Shown: positions 53,040 to 62,535, numbered from the stretch's first letter. The stretch: DNA of 64,000 nt from Paenibacillus sp. YYML68 (GCF_027923405.1 NZ_BQYI01000001.1:2706501-2770500); one strand, 5' to 3'. Translations and numbers: made by a program. Notes: generated by a model not told the origin, from the sequence alone.

Positions 53040-53105
53040 AATAAGCACCCTGAAGCTCATCCACTCCTGCAAGCGGCAGGCTGACTTCAAGCGTGCTTAT
53101 TTTCG
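53040..53105. terminator. Bidirectional terminator
   Basis: AATAAGCAC (53040-53048) pairs with GTGCTTATT (53093-53101), with an inner CCTG/CAGG stem; TTTCG follows on plus and TTATGC on minus. It separates the propeller gene from the convergent glycosyltransferase operon. Confidence 0.8.
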
Positions 53106-53135
53106 TTCGTTCACATTATTAATCATTAATGCCAT

Positions 53136-54209
53136 TTAAGCTTTAACGCCTAATGCTTTCAGCATAGTGGTGAAGCTTTCATGAAATTTTTGGGGTGTAA
53201 ACCGCTCCTTAATCAGACGTTCGCCAGCCATCCGCAGACGACCGCGAAGCTCTACGTTCATTAGTAATCTTGACGCTTGAATAGCAGCTTCATCCAGATC
53301 GCCGCGCTTGTAATACAAGCCTGTTTCGTTATCGATAATGAAGTTACGAACTCCGTCCGAATCGGTCGTCAGCACCGGACACCGGCACAGCAATGCCTCG
53401 GCTACCGCATAGCCGAAACCTTCATAGATGGACGTAGAGCACAGGAAGCCCCCGCTCTCGCCAATGATGGACAAGTAATCTGCCATCAGCGCATGAGGAA
53501 CGTTCGAATGCTGAATAAGTCGGTTCTCCAGCTTGTACTCGCTCACCAGCTTGTCGAACAATTGCTGCTGGTCCTCTTCATATTGGTTCATATCCCCGAA
53601 CATCCATAGCTGTAGGCCCGGATACGTCTTCAGCAGCCGTTGTCCGATCTCGATGAACTCTCTCCAGTTCTTGTTCACCTCAATACGTCCGATCCACGCC
53701 ACTATAGGTCCGCGATCTACCGGATAAGGTGTATAGCCGAAGCTGTCCAGATTCATCGGGTTATCGAAGCAGAAGTGCGGCTTGGCTGGGAAGCGACGCT
53801 TCATCAGTTGAATCAGATGCGGCGTGCGCGGATAGTGTAGCGCGCTTGCATTGTTGCGGATTGAAGCAGTGGCCTGCTCCAATATTTGCTCAGCTGTCTT
53901 CATATCACCGAGACCTTGCACCTCGTATATAATCGGGCCTTGGTAGCCGCTCGCTCGAATGGTATCCATCAAGCCGTAGTCGGTACAGATAATAATCGCG
54001 TCATAGTTCTCACGCTTCACGAGCGCTGTGATTTCTGCTTTACTATCGGTGACGAAGGTACGGATGTTACGGATGTTTTGCTTGCCGAGCGCTTCGTATT
54101 TATAGAGCAGATGACATTCGATCTGATGCCGCTGTAAGATCTCACAGCGCGTCCGATTGAGCGTTTCCATACCTCCGCTTGGATTGTAGAACGTGAATAA
54201 GAGCTTCAT
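53136..54209 (-). CDS. Glycosyltransferase family 4
   Basis: 357 residues with GT-B fold. The N-terminal domain begins LLFTFYNPSGGMETLNRTRC. The C-terminal domain starts at VAWIGRIEVNKNW, and the nucleotide-sugar motif is E-G-F-G-Y-A-V-A-E-A (E-x7-E, residues ~262-270). It transfers a sugar from an activated donor; the acceptor is unknown. It is translationally coupled (ATGA overlap) to the GT2 gene upstream. Confidence 0.92.
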   Translation of the reverse strand: MKLLFTFYNPSGGMETLNRTRCEILQRHQIECHLLYKYEALGKQNIRNIRTFVTDSKAEITALVKRENYDAIIICTDYGLMDTIRASGYQGPIIYEVQGLGDMKTAEQILEQATASIRNNASALHYPRTPHLIQLMKRRFPAKPHFCFDNPMNLDSFGYTPYPVDRGPIVAWIGRIEVNKNWREFIEIGQRLLKTYPGLQLWMFGDMNQYEEDQQQLFDKLVSEYKLENRLIQHSNVPHALMADYLSIIGESGGFLCSTSIYEGFGYAVAEALLCRCPVLTTDSDGVRNFIIDNETGLYYKRGDLDEAAIQASRLLMNVELRGRLRMAGERLIKERFTPQKFHESFTTMLKALGVKA

Positions 54210-55423
54210 GACCCTCGCTCTCCCTCCTTCTGTTGAAAGCGCAGCAGCTGAACGAGCTTCTCCGTTCGGAACAGCTGATCCTCATAGCTGTCGTAGTATA
54301 CGAAGTCGGAGCGATAGCCTACCAATCGGTTGTCCGTGTAATAATTAGCAGACAGATGAGGCGGTGCCTTGCTCATTTCGTTCAAGAGCACTTCCAGGTC
54401 GAGCGTAGAGCCGAACGGTTCTGGCCCGAGCACCATCGTATAGGGAGTTCTCACTTTTTCAATATAAGACAACACAGCAAGATCCTTCGCCATGCCCGGT
54501 CGCTTGATCGGAGCAAAGGTCGGATGTGCGATCTGTGAGAGCACCTCGGTGGCGGAGCCGTCAGCCGATAGATCGATGAAGAAAACTTGATAATTGCTGT
54601 AGGACTGCTCATATAAGCTCTCCAGTCTTGCTACTGCCTTCTCATCGGCCTCAGCCAAGGCATATACGATGGTGAGCTCACTCGGGATTCCACGCCGCGA
54701 ACGTGCCCGATACCGGGCCGTGTGGTAGGCGAATCGCCAATACCGGTGACGCTCCTTGCTCTGCAGCGTAGCCGAGATGCTCAGCTCCGAGCACGTACGG
54801 TAGTCCATCAGCTCGATCGGCACATATTTCGTATCGCAGTGCTCGGTTAGACGCAGCCAATAATCGTAATCCTCCACCGGCTCAAGACCATAGCCTTCGA
54901 TCTGCTTCGCATCACGCGCGCGGTACATGAAGGACACTCCGACGATGCAGCTGTCGAGCAGATGCTCCTTCGACCTGCTCTGGTAGTGACGCTGTAGAGC
55001 GAGCTCCTTCTCGCCGTGGACAAGTGTGCCTTGCTGGTCAATGGTGCGGAAGGAGCTGTACACGAGTCCGACTTGCACAGCGCTTGTATGCAGCGCTCGC
55101 CGAAGCACCTCGATGAAATACGGGGAGTACAGATTGTCGCTGGATATCCATGTCAAGTATTCAATGGATCTGTTCCGATACAGGACATCGAAGCCGCGGT
55201 TCAGCGCCTTGGCGACGCCTTGATTCGTTTCATTCAAGACGTATTGAACACGCGGATCATCTCGGACGATAGCCTGACACAGCTTATGCATGTTGGCATC
55301 TCCATCGATGACAATAATGAGCACGTAGTTGTCGTACGTTTGATTCAATATGGATTGAAGCGCGGCGGCCAGAAACTCCGGCTTTTGCGTATAGACGGGC
55401 ATGACAATCCCTACATCCGGCAA
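54206..55423 (-). CDS. Glycosyltransferase family 2
   Basis: 405 residues from TTG 55423 behind AAGGAGGGAG. The GT-A domain is at ~1-220: VGIVMPVYTQKPEFLAAALQSIL, IDGDAN, NQGVAKALNRG, the ISSDN acidic metal site, and the acceptor-side VEDYDYWLRL. The C-terminal ~180 residues may be a degenerate second GT domain (ELTIVYALAEADEKAVARLESLYEQSY). It is the first gene of a two-gene operon with GT4. Its neighbours suggest surface or spore glycosylation. Confidence 0.92.
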   Translation of the reverse strand: MPDVGIVMPVYTQKPEFLAAALQSILNQTYDNYVLIIVIDGDANMHKLCQAIVRDDPRVQYVLNETNQGVAKALNRGFDVLYRNRSIEYLTWISSDNLYSPYFIEVLRRALHTSAVQVGLVYSSFRTIDQQGTLVHGEKELALQRHYQSRSKEHLLDSCIVGVSFMYRARDAKQIEGYGLEPVEDYDYWLRLTEHCDTKYVPIELMDYRTCSELSISATLQSKERHRYWRFAYHTARYRARSRRGIPSELTIVYALAEADEKAVARLESLYEQSYSNYQVFFIDLSADGSATEVLSQIAHPTFAPIKRPGMAKDLAVLSYIEKVRTPYTMVLGPEPFGSTLDLEVLLNEMSKAPPHLSANYYTDNRLVGYRSDFVYYDSYEDQLFRTEKLVQLLRFQQKEGERGS

Positions 55424-55645
55424 TGCTCTCCCTCCTTACGATGTGAATACGCCTCATGGACAAGTAACCCATATATCTATGTATATATACATATGTTGAA
55501 AGGACTGATCTGACTGTACGTATGCCCCGCTTCACATAAGGCTGCCCTCCGCCTTTGTCTGAAGACGCGCGCAGAGGGCAAGGTGAAGCCTGGTATGAAT
55601 GTATTCCGAGGGTGCTGTGCAGTTAGGTGTCTGCAATCAAGACAA

Positions 55646-56020
55646 CTAGATCGGAGACAGCGTCTGCACCTGAGTCAGCTCACTCTGGGCAAACCGCTGG
55701 TCCGTTACCAGGTTGCCGAACTCGTCCAATCCATAGATCGACATAATGACGTTCTGCGGCGTCGTTCCGCTAACATTCAGCTGCACCTCGTACGACACAT
55801 TGCCAGCGATGAAAAATTCACGAATATGAAACGAATTCGGGGCTATCGGATAAGCAGTCTGATAGAGCGGGACGAGTGCGCTGGAATCGGTCGAGCCGAA
55901 AATTTGCACGAGCACAGTCGCGGCGTTCACGCTGCTGATGTTGCGTGCGTTAATGACGATGTTCGTAGCAGCTGTGCCGAAATCTCGCGTATTCGTGACC
56001 AGTCCTGTTGTGAAGGGCAT
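55646..56020 (-). CDS. Beta-rich surface-type hypothetical protein, 124 aa
   Basis: Thr, Ser, Asn and Val-rich chain of alternating strands (NIVINARNISSVNAATVLVQIFGSTDSS; VSYEVQLNVSGTT), with no Cys, no signal peptide and no TM. GGAGAGAGGAGGC precedes ATG 56020. The composition resembles spore-surface or filament proteins exported by mother-cell lysis. It lies upstream of the GT2-GT4 operon in the same orientation and could be a glycosylation target. Family not recognised. Confidence 0.72.
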   Translation of the reverse strand: MPFTTGLVTNTRDFGTAATNIVINARNISSVNAATVLVQIFGSTDSSALVPLYQTAYPIAPNSFHIREFFIAGNVSYEVQLNVSGTTPQNVIMSIYGLDEFGNLVTDQRFAQSELTQVQTLSPI

Positions 56021-56251
56021 GCTTCAGCCTCCTCTCTCCTTGGTATGCTATTAAAATATGAGTGTGATTCATAAAGTTAACGGCGATTGGACAAGGTACA
56101 TATATGGAATTATTTACTTGCAAACATATGTTCTTGAATGTATAATCAACTTGTTGCCCATATTAGGTAATATCAGCTATCTCTATTGCGCTGATCCCGA
56201 ATATGTCAGTAATCGAATCTATAATGACGAAGGAGATTGAGGAGAATGACC

Positions 56252-56680
56252 ATGAAGTTGATCCCGTATTTTGTTATGGCGGGCAATGCGAACGAGGCAA
56301 TCGAGTTTTACCAAGAAGCACTCGGAGGTAAGCTGGAGTACAAGCAGACGTTCGGCGAGATGCCCGAGAATCCGGAGTTCCCACTTCCTGAAGAAGCGAA
56401 GTCACTCGTATCTCACGCTACGGTGAAGTTCGGTGAAACCGATGTGATGTTCTCCGATTCGTTCCCTGGACAACCTCATCAGAGCGGCAACCAAGTTACG
56501 TTGTGTATCTCGATTGACAGCAAGGAGAAGGCGGAGCACATCTTCAACGCGCTGAAGGAAGGCGGACAAGTCAGCATGCCTTTACAAGAGACATTCTTCA
56601 GCCCGGCATATGCCATCGTTGTAGACAAGTTCGGTATTACGTTCCAGATCTACACGGAGAAGGCAATGTCCGGGTCGTAA
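56252..56680 (+). CDS. VOC-family PhnB-like protein
   Basis: 142 residues; ATG 56252 is seven bases after AGGAG. A glyoxalase/bleomycin-resistance fold of the PhnB (DUF) branch: IPYFVMAGNANEAIEFYQEALGG, the HATVKFGETDVMFSD strand pair and a C-terminal FSPAYAIVVDKFGITFQIYTE. Family members bind a metal or small molecules; the function is not defined. Single-gene unit. Confidence 0.92.
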   Translation: MKLIPYFVMAGNANEAIEFYQEALGGKLEYKQTFGEMPENPEFPLPEEAKSLVSHATVKFGETDVMFSDSFPGQPHQSGNQVTLCISIDSKEKAEHIFNALKEGGQVSMPLQETFFSPAYAIVVDKFGITFQIYTEKAMSGS

Positions 56681-56831
56681 TATCCTCACCGCTACATACA
56701 CCTCCAACTACACAAGAACCACACCGTATATCCAGACATCTCCTTCTATAAGACAGTTAGACTTGAAGCTTCCTGTCTGACTTGTAGTAAGGAATCTGTT
56801 GGAGCATTAGGTGTGGTTCTATCTTGTTCAA

Positions 56832-58424
56832 CTACAAGTCTCTTCCGAAGCTTCTTGTTAATAGTCTGGTTGCGGTAAGCGACATCGCGTAGATGAGGAA
56901 GGCAACGGTAACCGACACGATAAGCGCCCACTGCAGCGCGTAGCCTTCATTCTGCAGGAATGCATAGGCACCTTGTCCGCATATGCCCATGAATAGCAAG
57001 CTAAGCGACATCTTCGCATACGGACGCAGCTCGATCGCGAAGCCAATCTGCTTGGCAAGTGCAATGAAATTCAGCAGCAGTATCAGGCACAAGCCGAAAT
57101 TAATGCCCGCAGCTACCCCATAGATCCCCCACTCCGAGCCGAATATAAACATAGCTATCGACTGCAGCAGCGTACTCATAATGAAATTCCACATCACCGT
57201 CCTGACGCGTCCGATGCCGAGCAATATAGCATGCAAGGGCGCCTCGAAGTAGTGAAGCAGAAAAAAGGGCGCAAGCAGCTTCAACAGGCGGCCTGCCTCT
57301 GGCTCGTTGTATACAACGATCGTAAGTGGCTCTGCCCACAGGTACAGTGTCAACGTGCAAGGAGCACCGATCATGAAGGCTAGACGTATCGCTTGCTCCA
57401 TCCGCTCATGGATAAGCTTCGGATTGTTGCCCGCACTAGCCTCACTGATCGATGGGATCAGCGCTGTTGACAGCGAGTGCATGATGAATGTCGGGAAGAC
57501 GAGCAGCGGGAACGCGTAGCCGACGAGCAGACCATACTGCTTCGTCGCGACAGCCGTGCCAATACCTGCGATGGCCAGACTCTTAATAATAAGGGCGGGC
57601 TTAATCGCCCGGTAGATCGAGTCAATGAACCCTTGCCCAGTGAACGGTAGGCCGATCTGCAGCAGCTCAAGCAACGTCCGCTTCTTCTCCCGAAACGATG
57701 AGGGTGCAAGGTCTGTCTCATGCTGCGATTGTGTGTCGCGCAGTTGTGCAGACAATGCTGGGGACTGGCGCTTGTGTGCCGATTTGCGTCGATGCAAGGT
57801 GTACATCAAGGACAAGTAGGCTAGACCCGAGCACTCTCCGAGTACAGTGCACAGCATCGCTCCAGCCGCCGCATATTCGATCCCATAAGGTAGCAGCACC
57901 TGAACCAGAGCTGCAATGAGACCGATCTGCACCGTATTTTCGATAACGTCGGAGACGGCGAGCGGCTTCATATTTTGCTTCCCGCGAAAATATCCCTTCA
58001 GCACAGCCGATACCGCTACGATCGGGGCAATCGGGACGATGGCCAGCATCGCATAGTAGGCACGTTGGTCGGCCAGTATGAGTGCTGCAATCGGCTTCGC
58101 CCCGATGAAGACGCCGAGCGTCAGCACGATGCTGATCGAGATCGTCATCATGAGCGACACTTGTACGATACGTCTTACCTTCGCCGTATCACCGAGCGCC
58201 TCCGCCTCGGCAACGAGCTTGGAGATCGCAACAGGCAGACCGAGACTCGTCAATGTAATCAGCATCGGCACGAGCGGATGCGCCATCATGAGCAGGCCGA
58301 TCCCTTCTGGACCTAAGTACCGAGCAAGCAGAATGCTGCCAAAGAAGCCGAGAATCCGTGTGACGAGCGCCGCAGCCGTCAACACGACGGTTCCGCGGAT
58401 AAAGGACGTTTCCTGTTCTCGCAT
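56832..58424 (-). CDS. SpoVB-like polysaccharide flippase (MOP superfamily)
   Basis: 530 residues with ~14 membrane helices. N-terminal FIRGTVVLTAAALVTRILGFFGSILLARYLGPEGIGLLMMAHPL is the SpoVB/MviN-type opening. A charged cytoplasmic loop at ~215-250 (HRRKSAHKRQSPALS) separates the halves. SpoVB proteins are linked to spore-cortex precursor transport; other relatives move lipid-linked glycans. Which role applies here is open. It is divergent from the cobalt uptake operon. Confidence 0.88.
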   Translation of the reverse strand: MREQETSFIRGTVVLTAAALVTRILGFFGSILLARYLGPEGIGLLMMAHPLVPMLITLTSLGLPVAISKLVAEAEALGDTAKVRRIVQVSLMMTISISIVLTLGVFIGAKPIAALILADQRAYYAMLAIVPIAPIVAVSAVLKGYFRGKQNMKPLAVSDVIENTVQIGLIAALVQVLLPYGIEYAAAGAMLCTVLGECSGLAYLSLMYTLHRRKSAHKRQSPALSAQLRDTQSQHETDLAPSSFREKKRTLLELLQIGLPFTGQGFIDSIYRAIKPALIIKSLAIAGIGTAVATKQYGLLVGYAFPLLVFPTFIMHSLSTALIPSISEASAGNNPKLIHERMEQAIRLAFMIGAPCTLTLYLWAEPLTIVVYNEPEAGRLLKLLAPFFLLHYFEAPLHAILLGIGRVRTVMWNFIMSTLLQSIAMFIFGSEWGIYGVAAGINFGLCLILLLNFIALAKQIGFAIELRPYAKMSLSLLFMGICGQGAYAFLQNEGYALQWALIVSVTVAFLIYAMSLTATRLLTRSFGRDL

Positions 58425-58639
58425 GTCATGAACATCTCCATATCTATGAGCTTACTTTAGACTATTCGGACAACTCGACATGTATGCGAACAAGCAGACT
58501 GCGGATTTACATGAGGAGCTTGTCAGGACAGGCTCCCCATGTACATTCTGCCTGCTGCAACTATTATTTTTGAACCGGAAGGATTTTCTTACGAGACCGC
58601 GAAATATATAAGGATGCTCGTGCACAACTGCATATTCAC

Positions 58640-58812
58640 ATAATGAAGGTGCCTTTGCCTTGAGCAAAGGGTAACAGGGAATCGGGTGCAAATCCCGAGC
58701 GGTCCCGCCACTGTATACGGGGAGCTATCGTCAGCAAGGTCACTCGGCTTAGGCCGGGGAAGACGACGAGCAGCGCTGATCCGTGAGCCAGGAGACCTAC
58801 CTACATTATGCA
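58640..58812 (+). ncRNA. Adenosylcobalamin riboswitch
   Basis: Typical B12-box elements in order: AACAGGGAATC-GGGTGCAAATCCCGAGC near 58673-58700, then GGTCCCGCCACTGT (58701-58714), and closing GTGAGCCAGGAGACC (58783-58797). It precedes a terminator (58905-58935) and the cobalt transporter operon, so vitamin B12 should repress cobalt uptake. Confidence 0.95.
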
Positions 58813-58849
58813 CCGAACAGCCTTCGAGGAAAGGAGAGGTGTACGTCTG

Positions 58850-58900
58850 ATGAACCGGCGAATCCTTGTGATCCATCTGTCTATTTTTGCGTACCCGTAG
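58850..58900 (+). CDS. Possible 16-aa leader peptide between riboswitch and terminator
   Basis: ATG 58850 stands ten bases after AAAGGAGAGG, an excellent ribosome binding site. The frame [16 protein letters not shown] stops at 58900, five bases before the terminator stem. Translation could alter folding of the expression platform. It may be chance. Confidence 0.35.
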   Translation: MNRRILVIHLSIFAYP

Positions 58901-58904
58901 TTGT

Positions 58905-58935
58905 AACCAATCCTGTCAAGAGGATTGGTTTTTTT
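58905..58935 (+). terminator. Riboswitch expression-platform terminator
   Basis: AACCAATCC (58905-58913) pairs perfectly with GGATTGGTT (58922-58930), followed by a seven-T run. It is placed between the B12 aptamer and cbiM. Confidence 0.9.
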
Positions 58936-58982
58936 GTGTTGCCTTGTGGTCTGTGCGCGAAGATAGAAGGAGGATTAGTAGG

Positions 58983-59756
58983 ATGATGATCCAATGGAAA
59001 CGAAAAGCAGCCTTTGTGCTGCTCGTAACAATGTTCACCCTATACTTGCTTGTCAACACCCCGGAAACGGTATATGCCATGCATATTATGGAGGGCTTCC
59101 TACCAATTGGCTGGGCGATCTTCTGGTGGGTCGTCTTCGTGCCGTTCTTCGTGCTCGGCCTTCGGTCGCTGCGCCGGATCGTGAAGGAGACGCCGGAGTT
59201 GAAGATGCTGCTCGGCCTTGCTGCCGCGTTCACGTTCGTCCTCTCTGCGCTGAAGCTTCCATCGGTCACGGGCAGCAGCTCACATCCGACAGGCACCGGT
59301 CTTGGCACCGTCATGTTCGGCCCGCTGCCGATGAGCGTGCTCGGCTCGATCGTACTGCTGTTCCAGGCAGTGCTACTTGCGCACGGCGGTGTAACGACGC
59401 TAGGCGCGAACGCCTTCTCGATGGCTGTAGCAGGTCCACTGCTCGGCTATGCCGTCTACAGGCTCATGATGAAGCTGTCTATGAAGCAAACGGTGTCGAT
59501 CTTCTCTGCAGCTGCGCTAGCTAACTTGACGACGTACGTCGTAACATCCTTACAGCTTGCGCTCGCTTTTCCGGCGGAAGCCGGGGGTATAGCTGCGTCA
59601 TTCGTCAAGTTCGCCGGCGTATTCGCGATTACGCAAATACCGCTTGCGATTAGCGAAGGGCTGCTGACCGTTCTGATCTGGAACGTCCTGCGTTCCTACA
59701 GCCCGAACGAGCTTCAACAGATCCAGCAGCGCTTGAAAGGAGCGAGCAAAGCATGA
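58983..59756 (+). CDS. cbiM: Cobalt ECF transporter substrate-binding protein CbiM
   Basis: 257 residues; ATG 58983 lies nine bases after AAGGAGG. The earlier in-frame start would sit inside the terminator. A signal-like N-terminus ends at [11 protein letters not shown]: the Met-His-Ile-Met segment becomes the processed N-terminus whose His binds Co2+. Then come [11 protein letters not shown] and six to seven membrane helices. It forms the CbiMNQO energy-coupling-factor transporter for Co2+ (or Ni2+). First gene of the riboswitch-controlled operon; its stop overlaps cbiN. Confidence 0.95.
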   Translation: MMIQWKRKAAFVLLVTMFTLYLLVNTPETVYAMHIMEGFLPIGWAIFWWVVFVPFFVLGLRSLRRIVKETPELKMLLGLAAAFTFVLSALKLPSVTGSSSHPTGTGLGTVMFGPLPMSVLGSIVLLFQAVLLAHGGVTTLGANAFSMAVAGPLLGYAVYRLMMKLSMKQTVSIFSAAALANLTTYVVTSLQLALAFPAEAGGIAASFVKFAGVFAITQIPLAISEGLLTVLIWNVLRSYSPNELQQIQQRLKGASKA

Positions 59757-60055
59757 AAGCAACAACGAAGCTTATAGTGAGGCAGACTGCAATCGTGGCG
59801 GTCGTCATTGCACTAGCGGTAATTCCCTTGTTATGGATCGACAGTGACTTCGGCGGCGCCGACGGCAAGGCTGAGGAACTGATCGCCGAGCTTGCTCCCT
59901 CCTACGAACCATGGTTCTCAAGCTTCTTCGAGCTTCCGTCGGAGACGGAAAGCATGCTGTTCGCACTGCAAGCAGCGATCGGTGCAAGTGTAATTGGCTA
60001 TGTGCTCGGTCTAATGCGAGGAAGGGCATCGAGCACGCGTTCGGAGAGCGAATGA
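59753..60055 (+). CDS. cbiN: Cobalt transporter small subunit CbiN
   Basis: 100 residues with two membrane helices (~8-28 and ~67-88). The extracytoplasmic loop [24 protein letters not shown] has the family signature F-G-G-x-D-x2-A-E-x2-I, which inserts into CbiM. It overlaps cbiM by four bases (ATGA) and cbiQ by four. Confidence 0.94.
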   Translation: MKATTKLIVRQTAIVAVVIALAVIPLLWIDSDFGGADGKAEELIAELAPSYEPWFSSFFELPSETESMLFALQAAIGASVIGYVLGLMRGRASSTRSESE

Positions 60056-60843
60056 TTCAGTGGATCGATCGCGTCTCGCATTCGAATAAGCTGGTCAGTC
60101 TGGACCCTCTATGGAAAAGCGGCTTCGCCGCCTCCCTGCTGCTGCTCGCCTACGTCACCGAGCCGCTAGTGCAGCTGCTGATCGCACTGTGGCTACTGCT
60201 GTGGCTCATCGTGTACGCCAATGTGCCTCTGCGGCTGTATAGCGCGCTGCTCGGAGCGACGCTATTGTTCTATGCAGCCAGCCTCCCTGCTCTCTTGCTG
60301 GAGCTGGCTCCTCCGGAAAGCGGCGGCTACCTCCTCCAGGATGCGGTGTGGAGCTTGCAGACCGAACGCTTTGGCACGCTATATGCGCCTGGGAGCCGTT
60401 TGTCGCTAGCCTTGTCTATTCTAGCTCGCGTGCTCGCATGTGCGTCGTGCATGTATTTCCTTGCGCTCACGACACCGATGCTGGAGCTGCTGCAGGTATT
60501 GTATAAGCTCCGTATGCCGATGCTCGTGCTGGAGCTGATGCAGATCATGTATCGCTTCCTGTTCATACTGTCACAGTCGCGCGAGCAGCTCTACGCAGCT
60601 CAGCTGGCACGAGGTGGCCACTCTAGTGTAACGTCGCGTATTCGAGATTCCGCTTGGATCGCCGTCTCACTGTTCAGCAAGACGATGCAGCGCTATAGCG
60701 GGCTGTCGAACGGTCTGCAAGCGAGAGGCTTCGGCGATGGACCTATTCTCGCACCGTATGTGCCGTTGAAGGTGGCAAGACGTTATTGGATTGAGGCTGG
60801 CGCTGGTATGACCGTGCTCATCTTGCTGGAGCTGTCGATATAG
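60052..60843 (+). CDS. cbiQ: Cobalt ECF transporter transmembrane protein CbiQ
   Basis: 263 residues; ATG 60052 overlaps the cbiN stop. Helices at ~25-110 and ~135-155 precede the cytoplasmic coupling helices, with the two short A-R-G motifs AQLARGG and LQARGFGD that contact the ATPase. It transmits ATP-driven conformational change to CbiM. Confidence 0.93.
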   Translation: MIQWIDRVSHSNKLVSLDPLWKSGFAASLLLLAYVTEPLVQLLIALWLLLWLIVYANVPLRLYSALLGATLLFYAASLPALLLELAPPESGGYLLQDAVWSLQTERFGTLYAPGSRLSLALSILARVLACASCMYFLALTTPMLELLQVLYKLRMPMLVLELMQIMYRFLFILSQSREQLYAAQLARGGHSSVTSRIRDSAWIAVSLFSKTMQRYSGLSNGLQARGFGDGPILAPYVPLKVARRYWIEAGAGMTVLILLELSI

Positions 60844-60855
60844 GGGGAATATGGG

Positions 60856-61728
60856 ATGAATCATCCGATCGTAGAAGCATTACACGTACAATATGAATAC
60901 CCGGGAGCTGCCGCAGGTGCGCTGAATGGGCTGTCTGTACAAGTACCAGCCGGTGCGCGTACAGCGCTCGTCGGACATAACGGCTCCGGCAAGTCAACCT
61001 TCTTCCTGCAGATGATCGGCTTGTGCCGCCCGGATGCAGGACAGCTGCTGTGGAACGGCCAGCCTTACAGCTACAACGGTGCTCATCTGAAGCAGCTGCG
61101 CCGACAGATCGGGCTCGTCTTCCAGGACCCAGAGCATCAGCTGATCCTGAATACGGCACGTCAAGACATAGGCTACGGACTGCGCAATGCTGGGTACTCC
61201 GATCGTGAGGCGAAGCTGATGACCGATGAGGTGCTAGAGAAGCTAAAGCTGATGGAGCTTGCGGACACCCCGCTTCATCATCTAAGCCTTGGGCAGAAGA
61301 AGCGTGTCGCGCTAGCAGGTGTCCTCGTGTTGAAGCCGCAGCTGCTGCTGCTGGACGAGCCGACCGCCTATCTCGACCGTGCCTCCGAGCGTCAGCTGCT
61401 CGATGAGCTAGACCGCATCCACGCAGAAGGCGTTAGCGTGCTGATGGCGAGCCATGATATGGACGTCGCCTACGCTTGGGCGGACTGGGTGCTCGTCATG
61501 GATCACGGCCGCTGTGTGATGGCCGGTACGCCACAAGACGTATTCTCGCAGTCGAACGCAATCCGGCAGTTGGGGCTCGATCAGCCGATGCTGCTGCAGA
61601 TGTGGGAGGCGCTTCCAGCTTCGATACGCGGGAGCCATCCCCCGCCGAAGCAGATGGAGGAGCTCTTAGCTCTGTGCCGGCTGCTTGATAGTGATGGCTT
61701 GAAGCTCAGTACGTGGTCGTACAGTTAA
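60856..61728 (+). CDS. cbiO: Cobalt ECF transporter ATPase CbiO
   Basis: 290-residue ABC ATPase. Walker A is GHNGSGKST, the Q loop VFQDPEHQL (typical of ECF ATPases), the signature LSLGQKKRVALAGVL, Walker B LLLLDEPTAYLD and the switch His in ASHDMD. One ATPase gene serves the complex as a homodimer. AGGGGGAATATGGG precedes the ATG. A terminator follows. Confidence 0.95.
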   Translation: MNHPIVEALHVQYEYPGAAAGALNGLSVQVPAGARTALVGHNGSGKSTFFLQMIGLCRPDAGQLLWNGQPYSYNGAHLKQLRRQIGLVFQDPEHQLILNTARQDIGYGLRNAGYSDREAKLMTDEVLEKLKLMELADTPLHHLSLGQKKRVALAGVLVLKPQLLLLDEPTAYLDRASERQLLDELDRIHAEGVSVLMASHDMDVAYAWADWVLVMDHGRCVMAGTPQDVFSQSNAIRQLGLDQPMLLQMWEALPASIRGSHPPPKQMEELLALCRLLDSDGLKLSTWSYS

Positions 61729-61738
61729 TGAACGAGAG

Positions 61739-61795
61739 TAAGCCCCGCTACGATTTTATCTTGGACGGATAATCGTATCGGGGCTTATACATTTC
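61739..61795. terminator. Bidirectional terminator after cbiO
   Basis: TAAGCCCCG (61739-61747) pairs with CGGGGCTTA (61779-61787), extended inward by TACGATT/AATCGTA. It lies between convergent cbiO and the DUF1360 gene. Confidence 0.8.
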
Positions 61796-61811
61796 AGGAT
61801 AAGGGACAAGG

Positions 61812-62135
61812 CTATTTCTTCCACACAAGGGATTCGAATATCGCAGCCAGACCTGCAATAGCTAATACAAGGAATAACGGATACAGCCAAGGCAGGTAAA
61901 GGTACGTTAAAGTAATGATAAGCGAAGACCATATCCCCACACACCAATGACACGTTATGAAGCTGCCGATCCAATACCGCCAGCTTCCTTCTACCATAGC
62001 CTCGCGCTCCTCCTTGCTTGTCGGAACGAAAGGCCTGCGCAAAAACCAGGTTATCTGATCATACACAATCAAATGGGTTAATCGAAACGATGAGAGGGCA
62101 AGGATGAATAGCTGTAACCATGTTATGCTCTCCAC
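61812..62135 (-). CDS. DUF1360 sporulation membrane protein (YjcA-like)
   Basis: 107 residues from GTG 62135, nine bases after AGGAGG; an upstream in-frame ATG overlaps that site. Membrane segments are at ~5-22 and ~60-100. Family marks: LALSSFRLTHLIVYDQI near the N-terminus and ITCHWCVGIWSSLII (C-x2-C near the second helix). The Bacillus relative YjcA is made during sporulation. It is grouped with the small Cys-rich and appendage-like genes upstream on the same strand. Confidence 0.85.
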   Translation of the reverse strand: MESITWLQLFILALSSFRLTHLIVYDQITWFLRRPFVPTSKEEREAMVEGSWRYWIGSFITCHWCVGIWSSLIITLTYLYLPWLYPLFLVLAIAGLAAIFESLVWKK

Positions 62136-62189
62136 GAGTCTCAGCCTCCTGTACCAATTCATTAAGCCTGTAAGCTGTGTTGAGTGAAG

Positions 62190-62456
62190 TTATTGAATCT
62201 GGAAGCCTATGATGTGACAGATCGATACAACTACATTATCATCAAGCTTTAACACGCCGTTATTGACGCTGATTACTTCCCCGATTCTTTGCTGAGGACC
62301 GAACACGGCGTTAGCAGATGATGTAAAGACCTCAATCGTCGTCGGGGGGTCCGTAACAAGCGCCTGCAGCTCTTGCTGCATCTGATCAAAGCAGCAATCG
62401 TCACATTCTTGTTGCTGCTGTCCGCAAGGAACGCATCCCGTAAATTTGAATGACAT
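62190..62456 (-). CDS. Small Cys-rich protein, likely spore-associated
   Basis: 88 residues; ATG 62456 follows GGAGGCGA. The N-terminal third is Cys/Gln-rich (GCVPCGQQQQECDDCCFDQMQQEL). The rest is a beta-type domain (EVISVNNGVLKLDDNVVVSICHIIGFQ). No signal peptide. Disulfide-rich proteins without secretion signals next to appendage subunits suggest a spore coat or appendage anchor; this is inference from context. Confidence 0.72.
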   Translation of the reverse strand: MSFKFTGCVPCGQQQQECDDCCFDQMQQELQALVTDPPTTIEVFTSSANAVFGPQQRIGEVISVNNGVLKLDDNVVVSICHIIGFQIQ

Positions 62457-62535
62457 AGTATCGCCTCCTTTCCTTACTAACAAGTTATGAACAAGCATTA
62501 GGAAAGGTATGGGTCATTGGAGCCTGATACTTATA

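Noticed and set aside
56058-56240. 60-codon plus-strand frame before the VOC gene
   Set aside because: AT-rich intergenic frame without a good ribosome binding site.
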